Shown: positions 17,197 through 27,013, counted from the stretch's first letter. The stretch: DNA of 48,228 nt from Nostoc foliaceum FACHB-393 (GCF_014698505.1 NZ_JACJTD010000052.1:1-48228), one strand, 5' to 3'. The notes: generated by a model from the sequence alone, not told the origin. Translations and numbers: made by a program.

Positions 17197-19152
17197 ATGG
17201 ATCAGCCGAAGTCTCCTGACGATAATCAAGTATCTTTGCCTGAAACTGGTATAAGACAGGAGGCTAATAATTCAACGTTCGGTGGTGGACAGCAGGCTGC
17301 AATAGGTAATGATAATATCCAAAATCAGGGGAACAATAACTGGTTAGGTAATACCTTAAATTTTTTCTTTGGGCAGCAGATAACGCCAATAGGCAACACG
17401 GCTCGACCAAAGAATGAACGGATACTATTAGCCGCAGTCAAGCAAGAAGTTACTGCACGATTAAGGCAATCTCTACACAATGTCGTGTTGATTAATTTAG
17501 GGAAGGAGCTGCAACCCCACCAGGTTAAGCCAGATTGGTATTTTGAGATAAAAAGTGGCATAAAGCCTGCTGAACCTCTCCCAGATACCACAACAAATTT
17601 AGAAGTTTTTGATTTAAAAGAAATTGCAGGAAAGCTGTTAATACTGGGTGCGCCAGGAGCAGGTAAGACCACCACACAATTAGAACTGGCTCAAGAATTA
17701 ATTAAACGTGCAGAAGAACAGCCTGAGTATCCCGTTCCTGTTTTATTCAACTTGTCTTCGTGGAAAGATGACCGACAATCTATAACTGATTGGTTAGTGG
17801 CTGAACTTAAATCTAAATATGGTGTTTCAACTAAACTTGGTCAAGAGTGGGTAAACAATCATCAATTACTACCAATGCTGGATGGTTTAGATGAACTTGA
17901 GCCACAACGCCAAGAACTTTGTGTTGATGCAATTAATCAATTTTTAGCAAGTGAAACTAAACCGCTTTATCTAGTTGTTTGTAGCCGGATTGAGGAATAT
18001 GGTAACTACACAACTCAGCTACAGCTTAACGGTGCTATCTACTTACAGCCTTTAACCAACAATCAAATTTGTGATTATCTAACCGCTATAAATTGTATAG
18101 AACTGTGGTTAACCATCAGTAGCGACTTAGATTTACTAGAGTTAGTAAAGACTCCCTTACTACTTAGCATTACTGTTCTAACGTCTCAAGAAATATCTGT
18201 TGAAGAATGGCAGCAGTTAAAGTCTACAGCAGACCGTCGTCAGTATTTGTTTGATGCTTATGTAGGGCGAATGTTGACACGGGGTATTAACAGTAGGGCA
18301 TATAAAAACAAACCACCTAATGCTAAACGAACCCGAATGTGGCTTGTTTGGTTAGCCCAACAAATGCAGCGAGAATCTAAAACGGAGTTTTTTATTATTG
18401 AAGAAATACAGCCTAATTACTTAATGAGCAAAAGTCAACAAAAGAGCTATACTTGGATTTTTGGGTTGATTTTTGGGCTGTTTAATTTGTTGATTTTTGG
18501 GCTGCTTAATTTGTTGATTTTTGGGTTGATTTTTGGTCTGATTATTTGTCTAATTGCAGGGCAGGCTGGAGTGCAGTCTCACAAAATAAAATTACATGAA
18601 AAAATTTATCTAAGAAAAATAGATAAACAACAGATGATTTTTTGGCTGCTTTTAGGGCTGCTTTTAGGGCTAATGAACAGTGGATATCTTATTACTAGGC
18701 TGATTTTAGGGCTGTTTTTAGGGCTGTTTATAGGACTGTTTTCTTGGGTGATTTTTGGGATGATTGGATTTCAGTCTGACCCAGCTATAGAAAATAAAAA
18801 ATTTACTAATCAAGGTATTTGGACATCTGCTTCCAATGCTGTTTTTTTTGGGTCGATTTTAGGGTTGATTTCTGGGTTGATTTTAGGGCTGAGTAACGGG
18901 CTGAGTGGCGGGCTGAGTGGCGGGCTGGGTATAGGGCTGTTTTCTTGGGTAATTTATGGTGGTATAACGTGCCTTCAACACTTCACCCTACGCCTCATCC
19001 TCTACTTCAACGGCTACATCCCCTGGAACTATGCCCGTTTCCTTGACTACTGCACCGAGCGATTATTTCTCCAGCGTGTTGGTGGTCGTTACCGCTTCAT
19101 CCACAAACTACTGCAAGACCACTTCGCCAAAATGGAATTCAAACGAAATTAG
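17197..19152 (+). CDS. NACHT-type NTPase with C-terminal membrane domain (NLR-like)
   Basis: 651 residues from the ATG at 17197; a GTG at 17158 would add 13. The tag EANNSTFGGGQQAAIGNDN lies at about 22-40. NACHT: Walker A LGAPGAGKTTTQLEL at ~150, Walker B LLPMLDGLDEL at ~226-236, and sensor-like LYLVVCSRIEEY. The region ~418-610 is unusually hydrophobic, made of repeated IFGL/LLGL/SGGL units (18450-18960), so multiple membrane passes. The C-terminus YRFIHKLLQDHFAKMEF matches the usual end of cyanobacterial NACHT proteins. Bacterial NACHT/NLR proteins sense phage and trigger cell death; here the membrane segment is the likely effector. A UAG ends it, but the same frame stays open for 59 codons more. 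Confidence 0.85.
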   Translation: MDQPKSPDDNQVSLPETGIRQEANNSTFGGGQQAAIGNDNIQNQGNNNWLGNTLNFFFGQQITPIGNTARPKNERILLAAVKQEVTARLRQSLHNVVLINLGKELQPHQVKPDWYFEIKSGIKPAEPLPDTTTNLEVFDLKEIAGKLLILGAPGAGKTTTQLELAQELIKRAEEQPEYPVPVLFNLSSWKDDRQSITDWLVAELKSKYGVSTKLGQEWVNNHQLLPMLDGLDELEPQRQELCVDAINQFLASETKPLYLVVCSRIEEYGNYTTQLQLNGAIYLQPLTNNQICDYLTAINCIELWLTISSDLDLLELVKTPLLLSITVLTSQEISVEEWQQLKSTADRRQYLFDAYVGRMLTRGINSRAYKNKPPNAKRTRMWLVWLAQQMQRESKTEFFIIEEIQPNYLMSKSQQKSYTWIFGLIFGLFNLLIFGLLNLLIFGLIFGLIICLIAGQAGVQSHKIKLHEKIYLRKIDKQQMIFWLLLGLLLGLMNSGYLITRLILGLFLGLFIGLFSWVIFGMIGFQSDPAIENKKFTNQGIWTSASNAVFFGSILGLISGLILGLSNGLSGGLSGGLGIGLFSWVIYGGITCLQHFTLRLILYFNGYIPWNYARFLDYCTERLFLQRVGGRYRFIHKLLQDHFAKMEFKRN

Positions 19153-19332
19153 GAAGATACAACCAACTCACGCAGGGCGATCGCCAATCCCGTCGCCTTT
19201 AAATTTATCGAAGGCTTGAGCCGTGAAAATCTGCGCTTTGATGTAGCTGATACCGTCACTGGATTTGTCTTAGTGAGCTATACTCAATTTTTATTCAAGC
19301 ATCTAAGTAGACAAGATAAATATAATGACTAA
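19153..19332 (+). pseudogene. In-frame extension after the NACHT stop codon
   Basis: Directly after the UAG at 19150 the same frame is open for 59 codons, including AIANPVAFKFIEGLSRENL and ADTVTGFVLVSYTQFLF, ending in TAA at 19330. It overlaps the start of the next gene (ATGACTAA). Composition is protein-like. It is either the remnant of another gene's C-terminus or a part of the NACHT protein lost to, or read through, the UAG. Confidence 0.4.
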
Positions 19333-19759
19333 TAATCCTGGTGGAATTTCCCAAAATGTAAGCGGCGGTAATGTGTACGGTGGTATGCAAGCGGCGCAGG
19401 GCGACAAAAACCAGCAAACAATGGAGACCAATGTAGTCGCATCTGGTGAAAAACAGCTAACTCAGGAAGATGTAATTCGGATGTTAGCGCAGATAGAACA
19501 ATTAGTAGGTGCAAACCCAGAACTACCAGAAGCAGTTAAAGAAAAGTCACTCAAATATCTAGGAGCCGCTAAAGAAGAAGCTCAAGTTCCTGAACCTGAT
19601 AAACAGTTGGCATCTGGGAATCTAAAACGGATGGCAGAAACACTGAAAACTACAAGCGAAACTGTAGCATCAACTAAAAACCTTTGGGAGAATGTTAAAC
19701 CAATTTTGTTGGAACTACCCGGCTGGCTGGGTGTCGCTAAAAGTTTCTTTGGATTCTAG
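19325..19759 (+). CDS. Small tag protein of the NLR cluster (adaptor candidate)
   Basis: 144 residues. It opens with NNPGGISQNVSGGNVYGGMQ then AAQGDKNQQT, nearly identical in DNA to the internal motif of the 15116 gene. A helical part follows (DVIRMLAQIEQLVGANPELP) and a hydrophobic C-terminus ending WLGVAKSFFGF. No enzyme motif. The next gene begins 12 bp after its stop. A free tag plus helical domain fits an adaptor that links the membrane protein and the STAND protein; this is inference. Confidence 0.7.
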   Translation: MTNNPGGISQNVSGGNVYGGMQAAQGDKNQQTMETNVVASGEKQLTQEDVIRMLAQIEQLVGANPELPEAVKEKSLKYLGAAKEEAQVPEPDKQLASGNLKRMAETLKTTSETVASTKNLWENVKPILLELPGWLGVAKSFFGF

Positions 19760-19771
19760 TGAGATAAGCTA

Positions 19772-22700
19772 ATGAATCAGTCAGAGCAACCTGAATCTAG
19801 TCCACTACCCTCGTCTGAGCCAAATATTAAGCAGCAGGCTGATAGTTCCATATTAGGTGGTGGAATGCAGGCTGCAATCGGTGATGGTAATTTCCAGATT
19901 CAATTTATTTTTCATCCTAATAGTTCTCCAAATTATCAAACCGATTGGATAAAACTTATAGAACAAACAAGAGAAAATCTCACAATAATCCCAGACAGAA
20001 TTGGTAATAAAATTTTTATTTATCGTCTAGTAGAATTAGAAGCAATAGAAACAGCTTTTGAGAACAACAAGGTAGTTGTTCTTTTGGGGGCTTCAGGCTG
20101 TGGAAAAACTGTAATTTCTAAATCTTGGGCTGAAAAAGAACAGAATGCTAACAAAACCATCTGGTGGAAGGCTAGCAGCTTTGATGTTTCAGACTTTTCA
20201 TCTTTTCAGAATCGTTTAGGGTTATCTTCTCCGCTTCGAGATGTTCTAGCTGCTGTTTCTGCTCCTCTCGTCTATGTGGTAATTGATGGACTAGATCGCA
20301 TCTTCTCGGAAGCTGCATTTCAGAATTTATCTGTGCTAATTCATACACTTCGACTAAATGTGGAGGACAGCCCTTGGCGACTCCTTATTCCTTGCCAGTT
20401 AGAAGAGTGGAACAGAGTTCAAATGCTTTTGGCACGCGCCAATGTCTTGACTGAAGACTGGAAAATGCTTCAAGTTGGCGCTCCTTCTATTAATGACTTT
20501 GAACCAGTCTGGGAAACATTTCCTGCTTTGAAACGTTTAAATTTTCAACCTCAACTACAGTCCCTATTGTTCAAGCCAAAAGTCCTTGACTTACTAGCAA
20601 CAAAATTGTCTACTGGCGGCTCTGTGGATACTACTCAGTGGGTTGGAGAATCTAACTTGATTGAATGGTTTTGGGAGACAGAAGTTTGTAAACAGCCCAA
20701 TGCTAGAATGCGAGCTGGTCTACTAAAATCATTGGGTGAAAAGCAGGCAGATAATTTGGAATCTGAAACGGCAACGGACGCATTTTCTATTTCTGACTTA
20801 GCGCAAGTAGACAGTTTAATTAGAGATCGCCTCTGTCAAGAACGAGAGGAGCGCCTATCTTTTTGTCATGACCTCTATGGTGATTGGGCAAGGCAGCGAG
20901 TTCTCTTAGGACAAAAAAACAACCTGCGGGACTATATTAAACATCGAGTCTCTTCTCCTCTTTGGCATCGCGCTGTAAGGCTTTACGGACTTCATCTTCT
21001 GGAGAAAAATGAAGATACGGCACAATGGCGCTCTGCGCTGGTTTCTTTATGCGGAGACGATAATACTCCTGATTTAACTTCGGACTTACTCTTGGAAGCG
21101 GTTGTTTTCGCTGCCAACCCACTTCCACTTTTAGAGCGTATCTGGGCTGATTTAGCTGCAAACGATGGTTTGTTGTTACGTCGGTTACTAGCCAGGTTCC
21201 TTTTCATTGCCACATTACCCAATCCTGCGATTTTGGCTATTGCTTCCCAACTTGATTCAGACTTGGAAACCACGGCCGCTACAATACAGCGGATTCCATA
21301 CTTTCCCTACTGGGTACCAATACTTCAGTTTCTCCACCGACATTTAACAGATGTCATTGAACTAGCACCTGGATATATTGCAGAGATAGCAAACACATGG
21401 CTACGACGATTGGATACAAAATGGCCACTGCGCCGGGAAGCTGCCGAGCTAGCTTTAGCCACTGCTGAACGACTTTTAGAGTCCACAAAATCTGGCAGAT
21501 TTTTCTATGAGAAAGATGATCTAAGTAAAAAAATTTATCATGCTGCACTTGCAGGAGTTTATGAACTTCCTGACCGTGTAGCCAATTTTGCACTAAAAGC
21601 TAGTGCTAGGAAAGAAGTCACAGCACAAAAGACTGAAACAGAAACTCAATCCGAACCTCTTATTAAAAGAATTATTGATGATCCAGAATATGGAACCTAT
21701 GAATTAGAACTTGATGAATCCTCCTGGTCAAGAATAGATGAGCAGGAAATAGATCCAATAATCTTCAGAAACTTTAGCTGGGAATTCGGAGATGAGGAGG
21801 AAGAGGAACCCGTTGCTTGGCCGGATGGCCCAAGTCAGAAAGTACACTCTGCATTTCGCCAGGTCTGCTTAACAACAGATGCTATCTATTCACTAATTAT
21901 TGCCAACCCAAGCGTTGCACGCGAAGTTCTATTAGCTCTGCTAATAGAAGAACCTCATATCTATCGCAGAGAATCCGGTATTCATAAACAACGATTAGAA
22001 ATTGTCTATATTCAAGAGTGGGGTTTTCCTCTCTATAATCAAGGGACGTTCTTCTTTTTCCTAAAAAATCAGCCTCAAGAAGGACTAGAATTAATCCTAC
22101 GTTTAGTTAATTTTGCAACGGAAAGATGGTCAGATAGTTGGCGACGTGAAAACCAAAAAATTCCAGAAGTATTAATAAATGTAGAAAATAATGAATATAA
22201 ATGGATTGGTAATCAAGAAGTTTACTACTGGTACTGTAACCACCATTTATGCCCATATCCGATAGCCGTAGCCTTAATGGCATTAGAAAAATGGCTTTAT
22301 GACGAAATTGATGCAAATAAACCGGTGAATGATGTACTTCAGTTAATCCTGCAACGCTCTAATTCTGTAGCATTTGCGGGATTACTAAGTGCATTAGCTC
22401 GTAAAGCTCCTTTTCTTTTGCAAGGAGTGCTAAGACTGCTGCTTACAGTTCCTGAATTTCATCTTTGGGAATACCAACATCGACCTTTGTCTGTGCCAGA
22501 TATAACTGGGATGAGACGTTACTTAGGGCAAAGCGAGGAGATTATCGAGTTAGTTCGTGAGTGGTACGAACTGCCTCATCGAAAGCAGGGATTGCATCAA
22601 TGGGCACAATACCTTTTCCTAAATACTCTAGAGATGCAGACTTTTTTTGAAGATGCTCGTTCACACTGGCTCAAGCGCCTTCAGGGAAATTCTAAAGAAG

Positions 22701-24454
22701 ACGGACTTAAATGGTTTTTAGAGGAACTTGTTGACAGTTACAACATTGAGAATTACAGAATTCAGAATTACTCTGGGTATGGTGATTTTTGGGTATTTGA
22801 ATCTCCTAAAAAACCAAACGATAAGGAAAAAGCTATTACACAAGACTCTGAGCGTCGGCTACAACTTTTGTCTTTTCCTTTTCGTTGTCAACAAATCCTC
22901 AATGCAGGCCAACCACTACCAGATGAGCAGCTTGAGCAGTCTTGGAATTTCCTTCAACAAATTGCAGGATTTACAACTGTCGAGGATGAGTCTGGATTAT
23001 ATGACATCGAGAACAGCATTTGTGGAGGTATAGCTGTTCTTATTCAGTTTCATTGGAATTGGCTTCAACAATATCCACAGAGAGAAGAATGGTGCTTTGA
23101 GCAACTTATCAAGATTATCCACGAACCACCAAAAGCAAACAAATTTGGTTATGAAGAAATTAATTCAGAATGGGAGTGGGACGTTTTCTGTGCCAAAATA
23201 ATCCCGCTTATTTGGTTTAAGTTTCCAGGCTCTAATAAATGGCGAGAATGTGTAGCGTTGTTGGTTACAAGCTCGCGCTATGCAGTTGTCAGTACTGTCT
23301 TTGCTCATGCTGCTAAATTTAGGAGTTCTTTTTATGAAGACTTTAAGCGACTCCAACATCTACTTTTTCGTTGGGCAGCAGTAAGGTGGAAGTGGGATAG
23401 CACTCGTTATGGTTTGGAATACTCCTTTGATATTGAGGTTGAACGACATCGAGAAATAAAAGCTTTTCTGGACAAGCTTATTTCTCCTAACCTACCTAGT
23501 TGGGAAGAAGTAGCAATCCAGGTTTGGGAAGAACTAGCAGACAAGAAACCTCACCAAAATTACAGCCAACCTGGTCTCTTTGGAGATATTACACCTAACC
23601 AATTTCCTAGCTTAAATTTTAGGCTAATTCAAGCCGCTTATACTTGGCTACCTTCACTAGATCAGGCAATCAGCAGAACTGAGCGTCAAGAATGGATTAC
23701 GTTTTGGAAAGAGGCACTCAAATATTCCCTTCAGATTCCAGAGAAAAACAGAACACTTAGTGGCTGGAATGATTGGCTTTCTCAGCATATTTCTTCCTTA
23801 ATTTTGCAATTGCCCCCTACAGAAAAACCGGAGGATTTTTGGAAGCCAATCCTTGATTTAGGAATGGAAGAGGATCACTGGATTGAAAAATTTTTGACAC
23901 AGTGGTTTATTAATGGCCTTAATTCTGAACCTATTTCTGACAGATTTATTAAAGAATGTCATGCAATGGTAGATTTTGCATTCTCATCGCCCAACTGGGA
24001 GTTTGACCCAAGACTCCGCCAGTACGGTTTAGAGGAGTTGTGGTGTCATTTAGTTGGCTTAAACTCCAGCATTTACAATATGTGGACAATAGCTCATAAG
24101 CCGATTATCAAGCAAATGCATAAAATTTACGAGAAATGGGCTAGACAACACTTGAATAAACCAGGGTGTGCGTTGCAGTTTGTTGCATTTCTGTTGAAGC
24201 CATCTGCTGAGGAACTTCGGATCGATAGCCTTTCCTGGCTTTATACTGTTAGTCAATCTAATGAGCAGTTTTGGACTGAGGACAACATTCAAGAAAAGTT
24301 AGCATCTCTACTTGACGTTTGTTGGCGATATCAGGAATCAAAGCTACGTCAGCATAATGATTCCTTTAATGCATTTAAAAATATTCTCAAGAAACTTGCT
24401 GATTTTCAAAACACACTAGCGTTGGAGATTCAGCAGAGAATTGCTTCTAGTTAA
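19772..24454 (+). CDS. Giant STAND NTPase (Avs/NLR-like), 1560 residues
   Basis: The tag QQADSSILGGGMQAAIGDGN lies at about 21-40. An ATPase core follows: Walker A LLGASGCGKTVISKS near 104, Walker B YVVIDGLDRI near 168-177, then WRLLIPCQLEEW as a sensor segment, and a winged-helix-like LSFCHDLYGDWARQR near 365. The remaining ~1150 residues are helical and Trp-rich, as in the sensor arms of large STAND proteins. STAND proteins such as Avs oligomerise on phage ligands and activate an attached effector. Here no N-terminal nuclease or TIR is seen; the N-terminus carries only the tag, so the effector is probably supplied in trans. It is intact across its whole length. Confidence 0.8.
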   Translation: MNQSEQPESSPLPSSEPNIKQQADSSILGGGMQAAIGDGNFQIQFIFHPNSSPNYQTDWIKLIEQTRENLTIIPDRIGNKIFIYRLVELEAIETAFENNKVVVLLGASGCGKTVISKSWAEKEQNANKTIWWKASSFDVSDFSSFQNRLGLSSPLRDVLAAVSAPLVYVVIDGLDRIFSEAAFQNLSVLIHTLRLNVEDSPWRLLIPCQLEEWNRVQMLLARANVLTEDWKMLQVGAPSINDFEPVWETFPALKRLNFQPQLQSLLFKPKVLDLLATKLSTGGSVDTTQWVGESNLIEWFWETEVCKQPNARMRAGLLKSLGEKQADNLESETATDAFSISDLAQVDSLIRDRLCQEREERLSFCHDLYGDWARQRVLLGQKNNLRDYIKHRVSSPLWHRAVRLYGLHLLEKNEDTAQWRSALVSLCGDDNTPDLTSDLLLEAVVFAANPLPLLERIWADLAANDGLLLRRLLARFLFIATLPNPAILAIASQLDSDLETTAATIQRIPYFPYWVPILQFLHRHLTDVIELAPGYIAEIANTWLRRLDTKWPLRREAAELALATAERLLESTKSGRFFYEKDDLSKKIYHAALAGVYELPDRVANFALKASARKEVTAQKTETETQSEPLIKRIIDDPEYGTYELELDESSWSRIDEQEIDPIIFRNFSWEFGDEEEEEPVAWPDGPSQKVHSAFRQVCLTTDAIYSLIIANPSVAREVLLALLIEEPHIYRRESGIHKQRLEIVYIQEWGFPLYNQGTFFFFLKNQPQEGLELILRLVNFATERWSDSWRRENQKIPEVLINVENNEYKWIGNQEVYYWYCNHHLCPYPIAVALMALEKWLYDEIDANKPVNDVLQLILQRSNSVAFAGLLSALARKAPFLLQGVLRLLLTVPEFHLWEYQHRPLSVPDITGMRRYLGQSEEIIELVREWYELPHRKQGLHQWAQYLFLNTLEMQTFFEDARSHWLKRLQGNSKEDGLKWFLEELVDSYNIENYRIQNYSGYGDFWVFESPKKPNDKEKAITQDSERRLQLLSFPFRCQQILNAGQPLPDEQLEQSWNFLQQIAGFTTVEDESGLYDIENSICGGIAVLIQFHWNWLQQYPQREEWCFEQLIKIIHEPPKANKFGYEEINSEWEWDVFCAKIIPLIWFKFPGSNKWRECVALLVTSSRYAVVSTVFAHAAKFRSSFYEDFKRLQHLLFRWAAVRWKWDSTRYGLEYSFDIEVERHREIKAFLDKLISPNLPSWEEVAIQVWEELADKKPHQNYSQPGLFGDITPNQFPSLNFRLIQAAYTWLPSLDQAISRTERQEWITFWKEALKYSLQIPEKNRTLSGWNDWLSQHISSLILQLPPTEKPEDFWKPILDLGMEEDHWIEKFLTQWFINGLNSEPISDRFIKECHAMVDFAFSSPNWEFDPRLRQYGLEELWCHLVGLNSSIYNMWTIAHKPIIKQMHKIYEKWARQHLNKPGCALQFVAFLLKPSAEELRIDSLSWLYTVSQSNEQFWTEDNIQEKLASLLDVCWRYQESKLRQHNDSFNAFKNILKKLADFQNTLALEIQQRIASS

Positions 24455-24477
24455 ATTAGTTCACTAAGAACTTTTTC

Positions 24478-24723
24478 TTACTCCGAATTCTTCAACATAC
24501 CCGTCAACAATTCCGACATCTCCCACAGGTCTTTATTCCGGTTGTCATCATAAATCATCAGCGTTCGCGGGTCAGCATGACGGCTCAACTTCTGCACCTT
24601 TCTGATATTCCCATCAGTTGCATCAAGCGCCGCAGTAATCGCCGAGTGCCTAACCCTGTGGGGTGACATGGTGACTGTTTTGAATCGTTCTAAGATATGC
24701 GTGCGAGTCGTCCACCTCTGGGA
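24478..24723 (-). pseudogene. C-terminal fragment of a tyrosine recombinase
   Basis: MSPHRVRHSAITAALDATDG and later LSRHADPRTLMIYDDNR contain the HxxR, H and catalytic Tyr region of phage-type integrases. It corresponds to the last third of the intact recombinase at 27567 but is clearly diverged at DNA level. The frame is open upstream to about 24723 (RTHILERFKTVT), then hits a stop. The N-terminal two thirds, with the first catalytic Arg, are missing. Confidence 0.8.
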
Positions 24724-24758
24724 TCACTTCAGAATTAAATATTAGATATACTATAAAG

Positions 24759-26486
24759 CTACTCGTGAGTTGTGCCATCCGGCATGATCGCACCAGTGAG
24801 CTTTGCATTTTCCAAGGTAGCTCCACTTAGGTTTGCGTCTTTTAGATTGGCTTTTTCTAGCTTGGCATAACTCAAATTTGATCCACGCAAGTCTGCTCCA
24901 GTTAGGTTAGCTCCTATCAGGTTCAATCCATAGAGAGTTGCCCCACAGAGATTTGCTTTACTTAAATTTGCTCCACTGAAGTTAGCGTTAATACTTAAAC
25001 CAACCAAATTTACCCCACTAAGGTTAGCACCGCTGAAATTTGGAGCATTAAGTTTTGCGTTTTTCAAGTTTGCATGGCACAATTCTGCGGCTGTTAAGTT
25101 AGTGCAATTTAAGTCTGCTTGCATCAGGTTGGCTGTATTGAGGTTGGCAGCAGTTAAGTTAGCACTAACCAGCTTTATCTCATTCAATTTTGCTCCACTC
25201 ATATCCGCTTGAATTAGTTTTGTGTGAGAAAGATTTGCCCTAGTTAAATTCGCTCCACTTAAGTTAGCTTCACTTAAATCTGCACCTTCCAGGCTGGCTG
25301 AGTTGATGTTTGCCCATTTTAAGTTTGCTCCAGTTAGGTTAACTTGTTTTAAGTCAGCACCAGCTAAATTAGCATTTGTCAATGATGAACCTGGAGCTAT
25401 CAAATAGGCATTTTTTTCAGGAACAAAATCTTTAGGAAAGACAGTATTTTCATTGTAAATCGCTTGTTCTAGATTAGCTCCAGTTAGGTTTGCTCCTTCC
25501 AAATTTGCTTCCAAAAGATTAGCATTACTTAAATTAGCATTACTCAAGTCAGAGCCATTCAGCTTTGCTTTTCTCAAGTTAGCACCAGTTAAGTTGGCTC
25601 CGCTTAAGTTGGCTCCGCTTAAGTTGGCTCCGCTGAGGTTGATATCATAAATATAAGCTCCAGTGAGATTAGCTTTTCTTAGTGTTGCTTTCTCTAGATT
25701 TACCGAGGTTAGTTTTATCTTATAAAGGGATGCACCATCTAAGTTGGCTTCACTCAACTTTGTACTAGATAAATTTACCTCACTAAGATTTGATTCAGCT
25801 AGATTTGCTTTACTAAAATTCAGGCTGCTGAAATTTTTACCATTCAAATTTATTCTCCTCAGATTCCTCTCACTAAAATCACGTTCTCTAGCATCATATA
25901 ACCTGAAGAATTCTTCAGAGTTAATAGGTATTTCCTGGACTGACTCCTCGGCTGCATAAATTCTATTGGCTAGCCACATCATTCTCTCAATCTTGAAGTC
26001 TTGCTCGTTAAAAGCTCTGCTATTTTGAGCCTGTTCTTCAGCTATATTAATTAGATTATCTTGCTCTGTTTCGGTAAGGCTAGCATTTTCGATAATAGTA
26101 GCTGTCTCTGTCAATACTGGTGTTTCTTTTTGCTGCTCAACCCTTTCAAAAAACTTTTTTACTATTTCGTCATCATCAATATTTACTTTCTCAGTAGTTG
26201 TTCCCGTAACATCATTATTATTTAAATTATCCAAACTGTTACTCAAACTAGATGAATGATTGAAGTGCTGTTGCAATTCAGCAACTTGTGCAGTTAACTG
26301 CGAGATCGCCTCTTCCATACATTGAATCTGCTGTAACTCAGGTCTGTCTTGGAACTCCTGTTTCAAGGCATCAAAATAGTTTTTTAGCCAGACAATATTT
26401 TTCCTTCGCAGGTTTTGCTCCGCTTCCAACTGTTCTATCCGTGCAGCTAAAGATGCTAAATCCATTTCTGAGCTAGAGATATTCAT
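24759..26486 (-). CDS. Pentapeptide-repeat protein with N-terminal coiled coil
   Basis: About 575 residues from the ATG at 26486; a TTG at 26501 would add five. The first ~90 residues form a likely coiled coil (DLASLAARIEQLEAEQNLRR), then a Glu/Thr-rich linker to ~190. From ~210 to the end are dozens of pentapeptides A(N/D)LxxANL, broken once by a short insert (IYNENTVFPKDFVPEKN). Pentapeptide repeats fold as a right-handed beta helix. No catalytic domain. It is convergent with the STAND gene. Scaffold or effector-associated roles are possible; not established. Confidence 0.85.
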   Translation of the reverse strand: MNISSSEMDLASLAARIEQLEAEQNLRRKNIVWLKNYFDALKQEFQDRPELQQIQCMEEAISQLTAQVAELQQHFNHSSSLSNSLDNLNNNDVTGTTTEKVNIDDDEIVKKFFERVEQQKETPVLTETATIIENASLTETEQDNLINIAEEQAQNSRAFNEQDFKIERMMWLANRIYAAEESVQEIPINSEEFFRLYDARERDFSERNLRRINLNGKNFSSLNFSKANLAESNLSEVNLSSTKLSEANLDGASLYKIKLTSVNLEKATLRKANLTGAYIYDINLSGANLSGANLSGANLTGANLRKAKLNGSDLSNANLSNANLLEANLEGANLTGANLEQAIYNENTVFPKDFVPEKNAYLIAPGSSLTNANLAGADLKQVNLTGANLKWANINSASLEGADLSEANLSGANLTRANLSHTKLIQADMSGAKLNEIKLVSANLTAANLNTANLMQADLNCTNLTAAELCHANLKNAKLNAPNFSGANLSGVNLVGLSINANFSGANLSKANLCGATLYGLNLIGANLTGADLRGSNLSYAKLEKANLKDANLSGATLENAKLTGAIMPDGTTHE

Positions 26487-26518
26487 CAAATTTATCTTCA
26501 ACAGTTGTGTAATTGATA

Positions 26519-26545
26519 CTACTGAGTGTTAACTCAGTAGTTTTT
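26519..26545 (+). terminator. Perfect hairpin with T-run
   Basis: CTACTGAG, TGTTAA, CTCAGTAG, TTTTT. It has the form of an intrinsic terminator on the plus strand but lies just upstream of the divergent pentapeptide gene with no plus-strand gene before it, so it may instead be an operator. Confidence 0.5.
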
Positions 26546-26564
26546 GTGCAACCCTACATATAAA

Positions 26565-26787
26565 TATTGCCCGGAATCAAGCCCAAAGTAGCAGCCAATG
26601 CTCACTACCGCAAAACTTTGACCCCACTGGAATACAAGCTGCTATTGCTTATGACTATCGACATTCCGGTGAATTTCCTTTTGATATCACAATTGATATC
26701 AAAGCCCCACAAAGAGCGATCGGGACTCTCCTGAGTGAGCTTAGGGCAAAACCGCAATTTCCAGATTCATACAGCATTATTACTTAG
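26565..26787 (+). pseudogene. Frameshifted gene remnant
   Basis: One frame reads KPKVAANAHYRKTLTPLEYK. Another, overlapping and continuing, reads AAIAYDYRHSGEFPFDITID then KAPQRAIGTLLSELRAKPQF to a TAG at 26785. Joined by a shift, these make a plausible small protein. Family not recognised. Confidence 0.4.
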
Positions 26788-26966
26788 TCAAATCGTCAGC
26801 CCTTACACTGTCATCTAATTTAATTTCTCTTCATTGCCCTCAATCAATGTCAATCAACTGACAATAACTCCCCAACTCCCTTCTCCAGCTGCTTCAAGCA
26901 ATAGTGCGACAATAGTGATTTTCACACCACTTAGAGCAAAAAATACTATGATTAGGGAGTAGAGAG

Positions 26967-27013
26967 AGCAGGGGGAGCAGGGGGAGCAGGGGAGGCAGGG
27001 GAGGCAGGGGGAG
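26967..27013. repeat. Tandem GGGGGAGCA / GGGGAGGCA repeats
   Basis: About five units of a purine-rich 8-9-mer end directly at the start codon of the next gene, so the last GGGGGAG also serves as its Shine-Dalgarno. The pyrimidine-rich complement of the same repeat type follows that gene at 27423-27560. These are short tandemly repeated repetitive sequences typical of heterocystous cyanobacteria. Confidence 0.8.
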
